Virus record (IMG/VR): IMGVR_UViG_3300025133_000100
Location: 1-63,061 of that record
From: a virus
Direction: 5' to 3' (one strand)
DNA length: 63,061 nt
In this document: piece by piece, positions 8,510 to 17,679 of the stretch
How the letters are laid out: each line of letters begins with the position of its first letter
How positions within the stretch are numbered: the first letter of the stretch is position 1
The notes under the pieces: model-generated
The model's database searches: none
Seen by the model: only the letters and a program-made list of their open reading frames with translations
What the model was told of the DNA's origin: nothing
Program-made: the position numbers and the translations under genes

Positions 8510-9003
8510 TGGCTAAGAAGAAAAAGGCTGCAAAGCCCACAGAAGAAGTCACAGTTACAGAACGCATGCTGAACAGCGGGCGAGAGATCACACTCAAAGA
8601 TGGAACTACACTAACTGTACGGGAACTCTCAATGGAGGATACTGTCAAGTGCGCAAACAGCCTTGTACGGATCATTGCCACCATTGGGATGATGGGCGAC
8701 GACGAAGCCAACCCGATCATCGTTATTGGTAGCATTCTTGCTGACCAATCCACTGCACCTGCTTTACGCTCTGTAGCAGGCGTCATCACCCAAGAGGACT
8801 CAAAGTTCTGGGAAGAGCGACCGCTCTTGGACTGGATGAAACTGATCGAAGCTGCAAAGGCAGTTATTGATTGGGAGGAGATGAAAGAACTTTTTATGAT
8901 GATGGGGATGGACAAGATCTTCCAATCGGGGAAGACGGACCAAGCCCCGACGACGGACGAAGCACTGGAGGACCAGACGAACGAAACCTTGCCAACTCTG
9001 TAG
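8509..9003 (+). CDS. Tail assembly chaperone (gpG-like)
   Basis: 164 residues: a lysine-rich N-terminus, the strand pair REITLKDGTTLTVRELSMED, then helices up to a Met-rich stretch (MKELFMMMGMD) and an acidic Thr-rich tail. This resembles the first (G) product of siphovirus tail assembly chaperones, which coat the tape measure before tube assembly. It lies directly before the tape measure. A second frame overlaps its 3' end and encodes a T-like domain, as expected for a frameshifted partner. Confidence 0.6.
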   Translation: MAKKKKAAKPTEEVTVTERMLNSGREITLKDGTTLTVRELSMEDTVKCANSLVRIIATIGMMGDDEANPIIVIGSILADQSTAPALRSVAGVITQEDSKFWEERPLLDWMKLIEAAKAVIDWEEMKELFMMMGMDKIFQSGKTDQAPTTDEALEDQTNETLPTL

Positions 9004-9278
9004 CGGATTTGGTAGACCAATTTGGCTCTGAGTATAGTTGGAGTCCTGACCTCGTTTACCGAGCTACTTATTTTCAGCTTGGTGAGTGGGGCAGAAGTAT
9101 TTCGACTAGGAAGTACGAGGAACGCCGCATAGCAGCGGACAGTATCCGGTATGCCCAGCATGCTAAGGAGCGGGAGTATTCCCAATTCTTAGATTCACTC
9201 AAACCATCGACGAGCCTCGACGACCATGAAGATAGGGCAACTTTGCCTACAGACATGGCAGTACATGAGGATTTTTAG
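8871..9278 (+). CDS. Tail assembly chaperone, T domain reached by -1 frameshift (gpGT-like)
   Basis: This frame is -1 relative to the gpG-like gene, opens after a TGA at 8868 and runs to the codon before the tape measure. Only its part after about 8990 looks like a protein domain (SPDLVYRATYFQLGEWGR, then ISTRKYEERRIAADSIRYA), matching the T region of chaperones. No ATG with a ribosome site precedes that part, so expression by -1 slippage inside 8871-9003 is likely. No perfect X-XXY-YYZ heptamer is seen; the nearest candidate is G-GGG-AAG at 8928-8934. The fused product would be about 255 residues. Confidence 0.55.
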   Translation: MGGDERTFYDDGDGQDLPIGEDGPSPDDGRSTGGPDERNLANSVADLVDQFGSEYSWSPDLVYRATYFQLGEWGRSISTRKYEERRIAADSIRYAQHAKEREYSQFLDSLKPSTSLDDHEDRATLPTDMAVHEDF

Positions 9279-12200
9279 ATGGCGAGTAAATTAGGTCAAG
9301 CGATTCTGCACATCTCCATGACAGGGGTACGGCAGATCCAAAACGGTGCAACAACCGTTCAGGCAAGTATGCAGAAGTTGGGGGCAGCAGCCACGCAGGT
9401 AGGCTCTGCCCTTACAAGTGCAAGTCGAGGTCTTCGTAACTTCTCTCTAGCGGTCGCCGCTGCCCTGACTCCCATCGTACTCCTGGGTGGTAAATTCCAA
9501 CAGGCGATGCAAGATGTCAAAGCGGTGATGAAGGATGCCAGCGAGGCAAGCACAGACGCCGCCGCGAACTTTGCCAAGCTAACAGCAAAGGCCCAAGAGT
9601 TAGGAGAGACTACTCGCTTTACAGCAACAGAGGTTGCAGAAGCCATGAAGTTCATGGCGTTAGCGGGTCTGAACACTGAGGAGGTATTAGCTGGTGTAGG
9701 CGAGGTTCTTAATCTTGCTGCAGCAGGTAACCTTGAACTTGCACGAGCCTCTGAAATCGCAGTAGATACGATGCGAGCCTTTAACATCGAGGCTTCTAAT
9801 CTAGCTCGTGTTACTGACGTCATCGCCGTTACTGCAGCAAACACTAACACCTCTGTTGAAAAGCTGGGGTTCTCTTTCCAACTAGCTGCACCAATCGCAG
9901 AAGCCTTTGGTCAATCTCTTGAAGAAACTGCAGCAGCCCTTGGTGTCCTAGCCAATGCAGGTATCAAAGGTTCTGTTTCAGGTGCGGGACTTGGTCAAGT
10001 ATTATCCCAAGCCTCTAAGGGTACAAAGAAAGCCCAGGAGACTTTAGGGAAGTACGGACTCACGATCCAAGACATCAACCCTGAAATCAAATCTCTTACG
10101 GAGATTGTTGAAACTTTTGAAGACGCCAACATCAGTGCCACTGACACTTTGATGATCTTTGGTGTTCGTGCCGGTAGACAAATGCTTGCGCTGAAGAACC
10201 AAGGTTCTGATGCGATGAAGAAGATTCAGGGACACATAGAAGGTGCTACAGGTGCCGCAAGAACCATGGCAGAGATCCGCATGGACTCCGTCATAGGCTC
10301 GTTCACCGAGCTTAAATCGATCATCCAAGGCTTGGGGATCACAATTTTCCAAACCTTCCAAGGCGCTTTGCAGAAAGCATTAGACAAGATAACGGGTGTA
10401 GTAAGATCCTTCAATGAGTGGGCGAAAGCTAACAAGGACGTAGTGGCCTCCTTTGTAAAGTCTGTTGCAATTTTTGGAGCAGCAGCGGCAGCACTCTCTG
10501 TTGTCCTTGGAGTAGCAGGGGCTTTGCTTACAGCCCTTGGTGCCTTGATTCCAGTCATCACGTTGGTAGTCGTTTTCTGGGAAGCCTTTCTTATAGGGGC
10601 TGCAGCACTCTTAGTTCTCTTATCACCCCTGGTTGCAATTATAGCAGTAATGGTTGCAGACTTTGAGTTCTTTACCGAGGTGCTGAACGTAGTGGCAAAG
10701 GCTGTGTGGGATATAGGTAAGGCTTTCTTAGAAGGTCTATACTTAGGTCTGAAGGTCGTAGGCACCGTTATGGCAACGGTGATGAAGGCTGTACTCTGGG
10801 CTGTAGGAGGGTGGGAAGGTTTCTATATAGTTATAGAAGGGGTCGCTATAGTTGTAAAATACCTCACAGCCATTCTTGTAGGACTCGCAGCTATTCTCGG
10901 GGGAGCCTTGATAGGCTCTATTGTGGCACTCACCTCACCTATTTGGATAGTGATAGGTGGTTTAAGCTTCCTACTTGGCTTGGCAAAAAGGCTCTTAGTT
11001 TGGTTTGGTCTTCTAGCGGACGACTCAAAAAAGGTAGGCCAATCCTTTTCGGACATGGCTGCCAGTATGGGTATGACTGCCGAGCAGATGAACCAGCTTG
11101 ACTGGATGCAGCACTCAGACGGTGCCAAGAGGATGGGTAAAGAGGTTAGAGACGCTGCCTCGTTTTATGATGATCTAGGGAAGAGTGCATCGCTGACAGG
11201 AACAAAACTTAATGAGTTGACGGAGAGTTGGGAAGAGGGTGGGAAATCCGTTGAGGATTTAACCGCAAGCTTAGACGAGCAGATGATGACGATGATTACT
11301 CTTAAACGGACAATAAACAGGTTGGAAGATGGGGAAACAAAGACCTTACTGGAAGCGGATCTTGCCAATCGGGAGAAGCAATACGAAGTAGGCTTGAAGA
11401 GTCTTAAAGTTGCAAAGACTTTAAGAATTGTAGTCCAAGACACCGAACGAACCGTCAAAGAGCAGATAGAGGTCCACGAGTATCATATAGCCCAACAAGA
11501 GAAAGAAGTTAAGCTAGCCCGGACTGCACTGCGAATGGCGGGGGATGACCTCGATGCACGTAAAGAAGCGGCTGACGCCCTTGCCCAAGCTGAATTGACA
11601 TTAAAGGGTTACAAAACACAGTTACAGATCGTTAATGATCACAACCAAGAGTATCTAGAGTTTGTTAGGAAGATGAGGAATGACGGGGTCTTAGCCTCTG
11701 AGGCGATAACAGAGGCTTGGGTTAACCAGAGACTTGCCCAGCAGGAACTCATAGCTGCCCAAGAGGAGTTGGCAGAAGGAGCAGAGGATTACAAAGACCT
11801 CCTCAAAGATATTCGAGATGCAGAGCTGGAAGGTTTGGACAAAACTATAGCCAAGATTGATGATGAGAAGAATGAGAGATCTGAAGCTTTGAGGTTAGCC
11901 AGGGAGAAAATGCTGGTAGTCCTTGAAGATCTTAAAGCCCAGAAGAAACTTCTAGAAGAGCAGGAGAGAACCAAGGAGAACTTGGAAAAAATAGCGGCAT
12001 TAACACAGCAGATAGCAGATGCGAGAGCAGGCATAGTAGAGAATCAGGAGGCAGCTCGCGCCAACGAAGCGCAACGACGTAAGGAAGTGGAAGAAGAGAC
12101 AAAGGCTGTGGCTGAGAAGAAGAAGAAAGAGGCCGAAGCTGAGAAGGAGAAAATTAGAAAGCAAGGAGAGGACCGCAAGAACTTCAACCGACAATTAAAG

Positions 12201-13298
12201 ATCGAGGAAGCCAAGCGTAAAGGAAATCGGGTAGAAGCTGCCAAGCTAGAGAACGAGAAGATCCTTGAGCAAGAGCGAGCCAAGATGAAAGAGCTTGGAA
12301 TCGTAGGAGAGCAGGCTCGCAAAAACGAAGAACTATTGGCAGCTCAAGCCAGAGATCGTATCCAAAAAGCCCAAGAGGCTATGGCTAAAGATGCCGATAA
12401 GAAACTTGGTAAGAAGCCTGACGTAGCAAAGAACGAAGCGGACCTTGAGAAGCGAGTTACCGATGCTCTCCTCAAGCAGGTGGACAGTGTCCAGAAATTG
12501 ATACTTCTTTACCAAGGTCTCTACTACATACGTTTCCAGCAAGAGGCTCTGGCTATGCGAGCTGCTGACACAGCAGTACGCTTCCAGCAAAACCTGGAAA
12601 GACTTGAGCAGCGACGGGCTAAGGCTTTAGGTCATGGTAATGACACCGAGGTCAAACGCCTGGACGCAGTTATTGAGCGTATGCGAACCCGAGGTCAACT
12701 CGTAAATCAGTTCGCGCAGAAGCGAGCCCAGGAGGCTCAAGTCGCGGGAGCTGTAGGAGGTGCGGGTGGTGATCCTGCTATAGTCCAAGCCAAAATCGAT
12801 GAGGTGCAAAAACGTGTCCACCAGATGCAGTTGGCTGTGCGAGCCAGCATGATCCAAGTGATGAACGACTTCCGAGCCGCACCCGTCCACTGGGTCAATG
12901 CGTTCCTTGAGGGATGGGCAGTAAACTCCCAAAGAATGGTCGCAGCGGTAGCGAAGACTATGTCTGAAATCAAAGGGGAGATGGATAAGAACAAGACCCA
13001 TAGTCCCTCCTTAGTACAGACTTGGGATTCCAACGTGGCAGTCGTCTCCGGAGGTATCGATAGAATGGTTGATACCTTGGCAAAGAAGGGTCCACAATTA
13101 GGGCGACTTGCACCCTCCCATTACATGGGACTAGGCGGGCAAGCTCCTTCTGGTGGAGGAGGTGGGGGTACAACTACCAATAACAATGATAACCGCACAG
13201 TCCGAATGGACATCAACAACAACGTAGATATGGATAACGTGACTCGTCACATCGGAAAGGCAATCTCAAGTGCTAACATGTCTGTAGGAGAAGTCTAA
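9279..13298 (+). CDS. Tail tape measure protein
   Basis: 1339 residues. Residues about 70-270 match the TP901-type tape measure core (GKFQQAMQDVKAVM, ETTRFTATEVAEAMKFMALAG, GFSFQLAAPIAEAFGQS). Hydrophobic membrane-type segments follow at about 390-465, 490-510 and 525-577. Long charged coiled coil runs from about 725 to 1050, and a Gly-run/Asn-rich C-terminus is near 1290. Tape measures set tail length at roughly 0.15 nm per residue, suggesting a tail near 200 nm, and are released through the tube into the cell envelope. The start follows the chaperone gene by one base. Confidence 0.85.
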   Translation: MASKLGQAILHISMTGVRQIQNGATTVQASMQKLGAAATQVGSALTSASRGLRNFSLAVAAALTPIVLLGGKFQQAMQDVKAVMKDASEASTDAAANFAKLTAKAQELGETTRFTATEVAEAMKFMALAGLNTEEVLAGVGEVLNLAAAGNLELARASEIAVDTMRAFNIEASNLARVTDVIAVTAANTNTSVEKLGFSFQLAAPIAEAFGQSLEETAAALGVLANAGIKGSVSGAGLGQVLSQASKGTKKAQETLGKYGLTIQDINPEIKSLTEIVETFEDANISATDTLMIFGVRAGRQMLALKNQGSDAMKKIQGHIEGATGAARTMAEIRMDSVIGSFTELKSIIQGLGITIFQTFQGALQKALDKITGVVRSFNEWAKANKDVVASFVKSVAIFGAAAAALSVVLGVAGALLTALGALIPVITLVVVFWEAFLIGAAALLVLLSPLVAIIAVMVADFEFFTEVLNVVAKAVWDIGKAFLEGLYLGLKVVGTVMATVMKAVLWAVGGWEGFYIVIEGVAIVVKYLTAILVGLAAILGGALIGSIVALTSPIWIVIGGLSFLLGLAKRLLVWFGLLADDSKKVGQSFSDMAASMGMTAEQMNQLDWMQHSDGAKRMGKEVRDAASFYDDLGKSASLTGTKLNELTESWEEGGKSVEDLTASLDEQMMTMITLKRTINRLEDGETKTLLEADLANREKQYEVGLKSLKVAKTLRIVVQDTERTVKEQIEVHEYHIAQQEKEVKLARTALRMAGDDLDARKEAADALAQAELTLKGYKTQLQIVNDHNQEYLEFVRKMRNDGVLASEAITEAWVNQRLAQQELIAAQEELAEGAEDYKDLLKDIRDAELEGLDKTIAKIDDEKNERSEALRLAREKMLVVLEDLKAQKKLLEEQERTKENLEKIAALTQQIADARAGIVENQEAARANEAQRRKEVEEETKAVAEKKKKEAEAEKEKIRKQGEDRKNFNRQLKIEEAKRKGNRVEAAKLENEKILEQERAKMKELGIVGEQARKNEELLAAQARDRIQKAQEAMAKDADKKLGKKPDVAKNEADLEKRVTDALLKQVDSVQKLILLYQGLYYIRFQQEALAMRAADTAVRFQQNLERLEQRRAKALGHGNDTEVKRLDAVIERMRTRGQLVNQFAQKRAQEAQVAGAVGGAGGDPAIVQAKIDEVQKRVHQMQLAVRASMIQVMNDFRAAPVHWVNAFLEGWAVNSQRMVAAVAKTMSEIKGEMDKNKTHSPSLVQTWDSNVAVVSGGIDRMVDTLAKKGPQLGRLAPSHYMGLGGQAPSGGGGGGTTTNNNDNRTVRMDINNNVDMDNVTRHIGKAISSANMSVGEV

Positions 13299-13693
13299 TG
13301 GCAATGGCGTATCAAGCAACTCTTAATTCGGTCAACCTACCTTTATCCTTTAGCTACAGCTTATACGTTCCCCGGAAGAGGATGACGACCACACCCACAG
13401 CAGGTGCGGTAATTCTTCAGGAAGCGGATGATTTAATTGTGCATGGAGATGGTACACTGTCTTGGACTATCCAAGTTGCAACACCCGCCGAATTCAAAGT
13501 CCTCTATGACCTTTACAATACCGCGTCCCTCACCGAGTACCAATTCACCGGTTACTGGGATGATGACCTTCAAGTTCAATTTGTCCAATTGGATTCTCCT
13601 ACTGTTAGGGGAAGGATCTTCTCGGTCTCGGGAATGTTCCAGGTTATCTCTGTCACTACTGAATACTCTGCCCTTGCCTGCGGAGGTGTGTAG
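13298..13693 (+). CDS. Minor tail protein, hypothetical (distal-tail region)
   Basis: 131 residues, beta-rich, with SVNLPLSFSYSLYVPRKR, a central DDLIVHGDGTLSWTIQVA and a final strand pair with FQVISVTTEYSALACGG. The length and strand order resemble small tube-like or distal tail proteins that follow tape measures, but no signature is recognised. It is coupled to both neighbours by TAATG and TAGTG overlaps. Confidence 0.5.
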   Translation: MAMAYQATLNSVNLPLSFSYSLYVPRKRMTTTPTAGAVILQEADDLIVHGDGTLSWTIQVATPAEFKVLYDLYNTASLTEYQFTGYWDDDLQVQFVQLDSPTVRGRIFSVSGMFQVISVTTEYSALACGGV

Positions 13694-15168
13694 TGGTTGA
13701 CCCTAAGATTCGTCAGAAGATTGCTATAGTCTCAGCCGAGCCTGCGACTACTTGGAAGTCTGACGGACTTCTGGACGCTCCTGTACTGACGTCACCTAAC
13801 GATGGTTCTACGATCTGTCCTTACATGACGTTCGGTTCCTCAAACTCTGAGATAGTTCTTACGTGGAACGCCGTTACAGGTGCCACTAAATATGTTCTGC
13901 AGTGGTCCCTCAACTCAAATTTCGTAGGACCTACTACGAAGTCGGTCAAACAGGCTGGCACTTCTTATAACCTCCAATTGATTTCTGACATTCGGATGGG
14001 GGATGAGATCTCTTGGCGAGTACAAGCTATCGATGAGGCGGGTAGCTTTTCCGAGTTGTCCCAAACCCGAACCGTAACCTACGATTGCGAGCCAGGGCAA
14101 GCTTCAGGAGGAGGGGATAGTCAACCGAGTGGAGGAAAGAGTGGCGACCAGAAGTGTAAACTCTTCAACGTCAAGATGAAGCTGCAAGGTCTGGCAGATA
14201 TGTTATGCCAGGACAAGACCTCCTACAAACTTAATACAGAATGGGACTGTAAAGATTCTACAGGGAGGGAGATTGCAACACTTGACGGAGTTGCTTGGTC
14301 GATAGTCCAAGATCCAGATGAAGCTATCCCCGCAGTCACTATCAAGCAATCCACAGACCTAAAGGCTACACTAGAGACTAACGGAACCCAGTCCCAACAA
14401 TTTGAATTGGTAGCCAAAGCTACCTTCACCGACAACGTCAATGGCGGGCAGTTTGTATGCACAGAGAAAAAAGAGATCCACCTAGATTGTGATGTGAAGC
14501 CTAACCAAAAGCCTTGGCTACAGAATATGTATTTGTGCCATGATGGGTATGCCCTGGAAAGCATAGACCCCATCATGCACGATGACCCTGAACTCGATCT
14601 TGCTATTTGGCCCGGTTTGAGTCTACCTTCTGTAGTGGATATGGGTATTATATCCTACTCCAGTAGTGGTCAATTCTACGGAGGGGCAATGATCTCTGAA
14701 ACGTACTATGGCGATGTAGCCAGTGTCTTAGCCGCAGGACCTACAGTGCAAGTGAGTTACACCTTTTCAGAGGAGTACACTTGCGGTAGCAAATCCAACT
14801 ACAGCAGTTACACACCGATCCCCATGGGACCTCGTAAGCTTGTCAAGTTAGAGTCTCGCGCTATCATGCAGTTCGGGTGTGGGTTCACCGTCCTCGGGGA
14901 AGAGTTAGGTTTAGTTACTATCAACAATGAACACTTAGTTGGGCGAGCTGGAACACGAAGAGGTCTAGAAGCCGTAGAGACTTGCTCACTAGGTATCAAC
15001 TATGGAAGTGGTCTGACGATCACCAATGAAGTTTTAGAAATGAAGTTGGATGAGTGCCCCGATGGACCCTTCTCCGCAGTAGTGTGGTCCTCTGCTATAC
15101 CAACTTACGTCTTAGGTTTAGACAGTGACGGTTGTCTCAAGAAGTTCTCTGTTTACGATTGTAGTTAG
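13693..15168 (+). CDS. Tail-tip protein with fibronectin type III-like domain
   Basis: 491 residues from a GTG coupled to the upstream stop. Residues about 28-130 look like a fibronectin-III/Ig domain (LDAPVLTSPNDGS, IVLTWNAVTGATKYVLQWS, EISWRVQAIDEAG). A Gly/Ser linker follows, then a Cys-containing Ig-like segment (about 155-265), and a C-terminal third with no recognisable fold and several Cys residues. FN3 domains in tail-tip proteins usually bind carbohydrates or act as spacers. The position after the tape measure suggests the tail tip. Confidence 0.55.
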   Translation: MVDPKIRQKIAIVSAEPATTWKSDGLLDAPVLTSPNDGSTICPYMTFGSSNSEIVLTWNAVTGATKYVLQWSLNSNFVGPTTKSVKQAGTSYNLQLISDIRMGDEISWRVQAIDEAGSFSELSQTRTVTYDCEPGQASGGGDSQPSGGKSGDQKCKLFNVKMKLQGLADMLCQDKTSYKLNTEWDCKDSTGREIATLDGVAWSIVQDPDEAIPAVTIKQSTDLKATLETNGTQSQQFELVAKATFTDNVNGGQFVCTEKKEIHLDCDVKPNQKPWLQNMYLCHDGYALESIDPIMHDDPELDLAIWPGLSLPSVVDMGIISYSSSGQFYGGAMISETYYGDVASVLAAGPTVQVSYTFSEEYTCGSKSNYSSYTPIPMGPRKLVKLESRAIMQFGCGFTVLGEELGLVTINNEHLVGRAGTRRGLEAVETCSLGINYGSGLTITNEVLEMKLDECPDGPFSAVVWSSAIPTYVLGLDSDGCLKKFSVYDCS

Positions 15169-15714
15169 ATGGCAATCTCAGTAGGTGCAAATGGAGTTAT
15201 CTTTGGAGCCAGCGGCGTATTCTATGGATGTTGTTGCGGTGCTTCGGGTCCCACCCCACCTACAATATGCTCTTGCACGCTTCCAGCAACCTTTGACATA
15301 CAAGGGACAGGCTTTTCAAATAGCTCCTGCTCAAGCTGCTCCCTTTTTAATGTCAGAAAACCTGTAACATATACAGGCATTACAAATTGTGGAGGGACTG
15401 ATTTCAACATCTGGGAGTCTGTGGATGACGTCTATGGTTCTCCTGGAGTTTGTAGTGGGGATTTTGACAACAGAAAACTCTACCTACTTGTAGATGCCGC
15501 AGCCTGTACAATGATACTTAAACTAAGGGCGACAGGTGATGGGGAGTGTAGCAATTATGATGCCTCCGATCCCATTCGCGCTGATTCCCCTTTTGCAGTT
15601 GCTATTCCCGGAAGTTGTTCAGGCTCTATAGATTTGGCTCCGTTTGGTATAACATGGTCAGGTGGTTTACAATGCAACCCTGGTACGTGGCTAGCCCACC
15701 CCTTTGGAACTTAA
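15169..15714 (+). CDS. Cysteine-rich virion protein, hypothetical
   Basis: 181 residues with 13 cysteines, including a CCC cluster (VFYGCCCGASG) and CSC / CSSC pairs near the N-terminus. The remainder is beta-rich and ends in WSGGLQCNPGTWLAHPFGT. There is no signal peptide. The cysteines could form disulfides in the mature particle or bind metal. It follows the FN3 protein without a gap, suggesting another tail-tip or fibre component; the function is unknown. Confidence 0.5.
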   Translation: MAISVGANGVIFGASGVFYGCCCGASGPTPPTICSCTLPATFDIQGTGFSNSSCSSCSLFNVRKPVTYTGITNCGGTDFNIWESVDDVYGSPGVCSGDFDNRKLYLLVDAAACTMILKLRATGDGECSNYDASDPIRADSPFAVAIPGSCSGSIDLAPFGITWSGGLQCNPGTWLAHPFGT

Positions 15715-15738
15715 CATTTATTTTGAAAGAAGACTGAT

Positions 15739-17322
15739 ATGAATCTTATTGGATATGGAACTGACGCAATCAATGAGACCGTGAAATTCACGGCATACCC
15801 GCCGGACAAACCTTCCCACGAAATCTCTTTAAAGGAAAACAAGGAAGTAGAGAATGGGGGAGAGATTACAACCTGGGCTCTTCGTAGAGCTGCAGAAGGT
15901 CTCCAACTTCTACTGCGAAAACAGGACGGCTCTTTAAAGGTCGTAATGAAGCTCAATAGCCAAGGCCACTGGCGAGGTCGAGACATTGAGACAAAAGGTC
16001 TCTTCGCTATGAAGCCAGAGGGTTCTCCTAATGTTTGGCGAGATTTGGCAGACCCTGGTCGCTTTATGAAGAAGAAGCTGGATGAGCTTAGAGTAGAAGC
16101 GGCTGACCATCTTCCCGACGTAGTTTACAAAGAAGCCAATGCAGTCCCCAAGAATCTTGATTGGGAGTCGGTTGCTTACAATCTAGCGGACGACTATGAT
16201 CCCGCTATCCAATCCGACACAGCTATAGCGATCATCGCATGCGACCGGTTGAGCTACTTTAAAGAAGTCCTTGAAGGTCTCTGTAAGAACCCAGAGGTTC
16301 GAGAGAAGAAGCACCCCGTCTACATCTTTATCGACAGACCTTTAATTGGTAACACCCATGTGATGGTTGAGCATGAAGAGCTTGCCAAAAAGTTGATCCC
16401 ACATGCCCACTGTATACACAGGCCGATCAATCTTGGTTGCGGACGGAACATCATCGATGCACGTCACCAACTCCTCACCAACATGGATTATAAGTACGCT
16501 TATATCTTTGAAGACGACATGGTCCCTTCTCCCGAATACCTGACGTACTGTCGAAATCTTATGCTCTGGGGAGAGAAGAATTATGACAATGTAGGAGTAG
16601 TCCAAGGTTGGAGCAAGTGCTTGTTGGGTAGCGAGGAGAAGAAGGAGCAGCTCTCTACAGTCCACGCATCCAGGACAAATCTCTGGGGCTACTTGATCTC
16701 CCGCAAATGCTGGGAAGGTATGTCCCCGACCATACTTGAGTATCAACGTCTCTTCCTCAAGTCGTTCTACCATGACAGGCCCAACAAAACTATTCGACCT
16801 TGGTTTCGAGAGGTGTTGAAGAAGTGTGCTAAGGACTCCACTAAGCCCTTCCCTGTTAACAAGGAATACAAAGACAAGCTTGCCAAGTATTGGGACTCCC
16901 CGGCAACCGGGCAAGACGCAGCGACTTTGTGTTCAATGCAAAGAGCCGGTTTTCTACTGCTTGCCCCAAATGTAAACCGGGGGTTGTACATAGGTCGTCG
17001 AGGTATCCACCAAAGCCCTGCAATGTTTGAGCAGATGGGTTATGGTAAGATGTCTATCGAAGACAACAAGATGGATGCTCGACGTAGAAACTTCCATCCA
17101 GATGGTGAAGCTAAACCCACTAAAAAGAAACCGAAGGCTAAGAAGTCTCCGGTCAAAGGTCTCGCAGTTACGGATACAATAGACGATGGCAAAGAAGAAC
17201 CTCTTCCAAAAAACGGCAAGCCTAGCAAGCGCTCTAATAAACGGAACAACAGTAAGCAAGGAAGTGATGCTGGCAAGGCTGGAGATTTGCCGGGAGTGCC
17301 CTCTGGTACAGCCAAGGGGTGA
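15739..17322 (+). CDS. Glycosyltransferase, GT-A fold (GT2/GT13-like)
   Basis: 527 residues. Residues 1-150 form an unrecognised beta-rich N-terminal domain. The central domain starts with AIAIIACDRLSYFKEVLEGL and contains HRPINLGCGRNIIDAR and IFEDDMVPSPEYL, in which the Glu-Asp-Asp (258-260) is the metal- and nucleotide-sugar-binding DXD motif. This arrangement is closest to the GlcNAc-transferase I (GT13) and GT2 types. The last 60 residues are Lys/Pro/Ser-rich, apparently disordered, and overlap the next gene by 137 bases. Together with the two other transferases nearby it probably glycosylates virion proteins (inference). Confidence 0.72.
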   Translation: MNLIGYGTDAINETVKFTAYPPDKPSHEISLKENKEVENGGEITTWALRRAAEGLQLLLRKQDGSLKVVMKLNSQGHWRGRDIETKGLFAMKPEGSPNVWRDLADPGRFMKKKLDELRVEAADHLPDVVYKEANAVPKNLDWESVAYNLADDYDPAIQSDTAIAIIACDRLSYFKEVLEGLCKNPEVREKKHPVYIFIDRPLIGNTHVMVEHEELAKKLIPHAHCIHRPINLGCGRNIIDARHQLLTNMDYKYAYIFEDDMVPSPEYLTYCRNLMLWGEKNYDNVGVVQGWSKCLLGSEEKKEQLSTVHASRTNLWGYLISRKCWEGMSPTILEYQRLFLKSFYHDRPNKTIRPWFREVLKKCAKDSTKPFPVNKEYKDKLAKYWDSPATGQDAATLCSMQRAGFLLLAPNVNRGLYIGRRGIHQSPAMFEQMGYGKMSIEDNKMDARRRNFHPDGEAKPTKKKPKAKKSPVKGLAVTDTIDDGKEEPLPKNGKPSKRSNKRNNSKQGSDAGKAGDLPGVPSGTAKG

Positions 17323-17536
17323 GCTTATGGCATGCGGGGTTTGCGGCTGTTCCGTCGCAGACTCCGGTTTGTTTAACCTTGCACGATTCGTCGAAACTGA
17401 GAAGTACGGTTGCAAGTATGGCGAAGAGAAGCTTGGTTACCCCCAGTCCAAATGGGCGGCAGCGGGCCTAAGCGGGAACGAGGGTACAGATAGGAACCCT
17501 CCTCCCCCAAAGAAGACTTGTAAGAAATGCAAGTAG
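17186..17536 (+). CDS. Small zinc-binding protein (CxxC type), overlapping the preceding gene
   Basis: 116 residues in a different frame from the end of the glycosyltransferase. The N-terminus AKKNLFQKTASLASALING followed by RLEICRECPL, then CGVCGC and a C-terminal CKKC, gives a four- to six-cysteine zinc-binding pattern. I recall similar small proteins in phages with the same helix before RxxxCxxC, so the long start at 17186 is preferred to the ATG at 17267. Function unknown. The overlap means 137 bases encode two proteins. Confidence 0.55.
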   Translation: MAKKNLFQKTASLASALINGTTVSKEVMLARLEICRECPLVQPRGELMACGVCGCSVADSGLFNLARFVETEKYGCKYGEEKLGYPQSKWAAAGLSGNEGTDRNPPPPKKTCKKCK

Positions 17537-17574
17537 CGGCTTACTTTATTTAGAATAGATTTAGAAAGAACCCC

Positions 17575-17679
17575 ATGAAGATTGTAGTTTGCGGGGAGTC
17601 CCCCTCTTTTCCATCACTTAAAATGCTTTGGACAACAGGCTTGCAAATTGGCAAAGTCTTTGCTAAACTCCAAGCATGA
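17575..17679 (+). pseudogene. Stranded 5' end of the GT4 glycosyltransferase gene
   Basis: A 34-codon frame starting MKIVVCGESPSFPS, the same 14 residues that begin the GT4 gene downstream of the homing endonuclease at 18197, but with different third-position bases in most codons. After Ser14 the frame reads unrelated sequence and stops at a TGA that overlaps the endonuclease start (ATGA). It is the original start of the transferase gene cut off by insertion of the endonuclease, and may now serve only to deliver ribosomes to the endonuclease. Confidence 0.75.
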
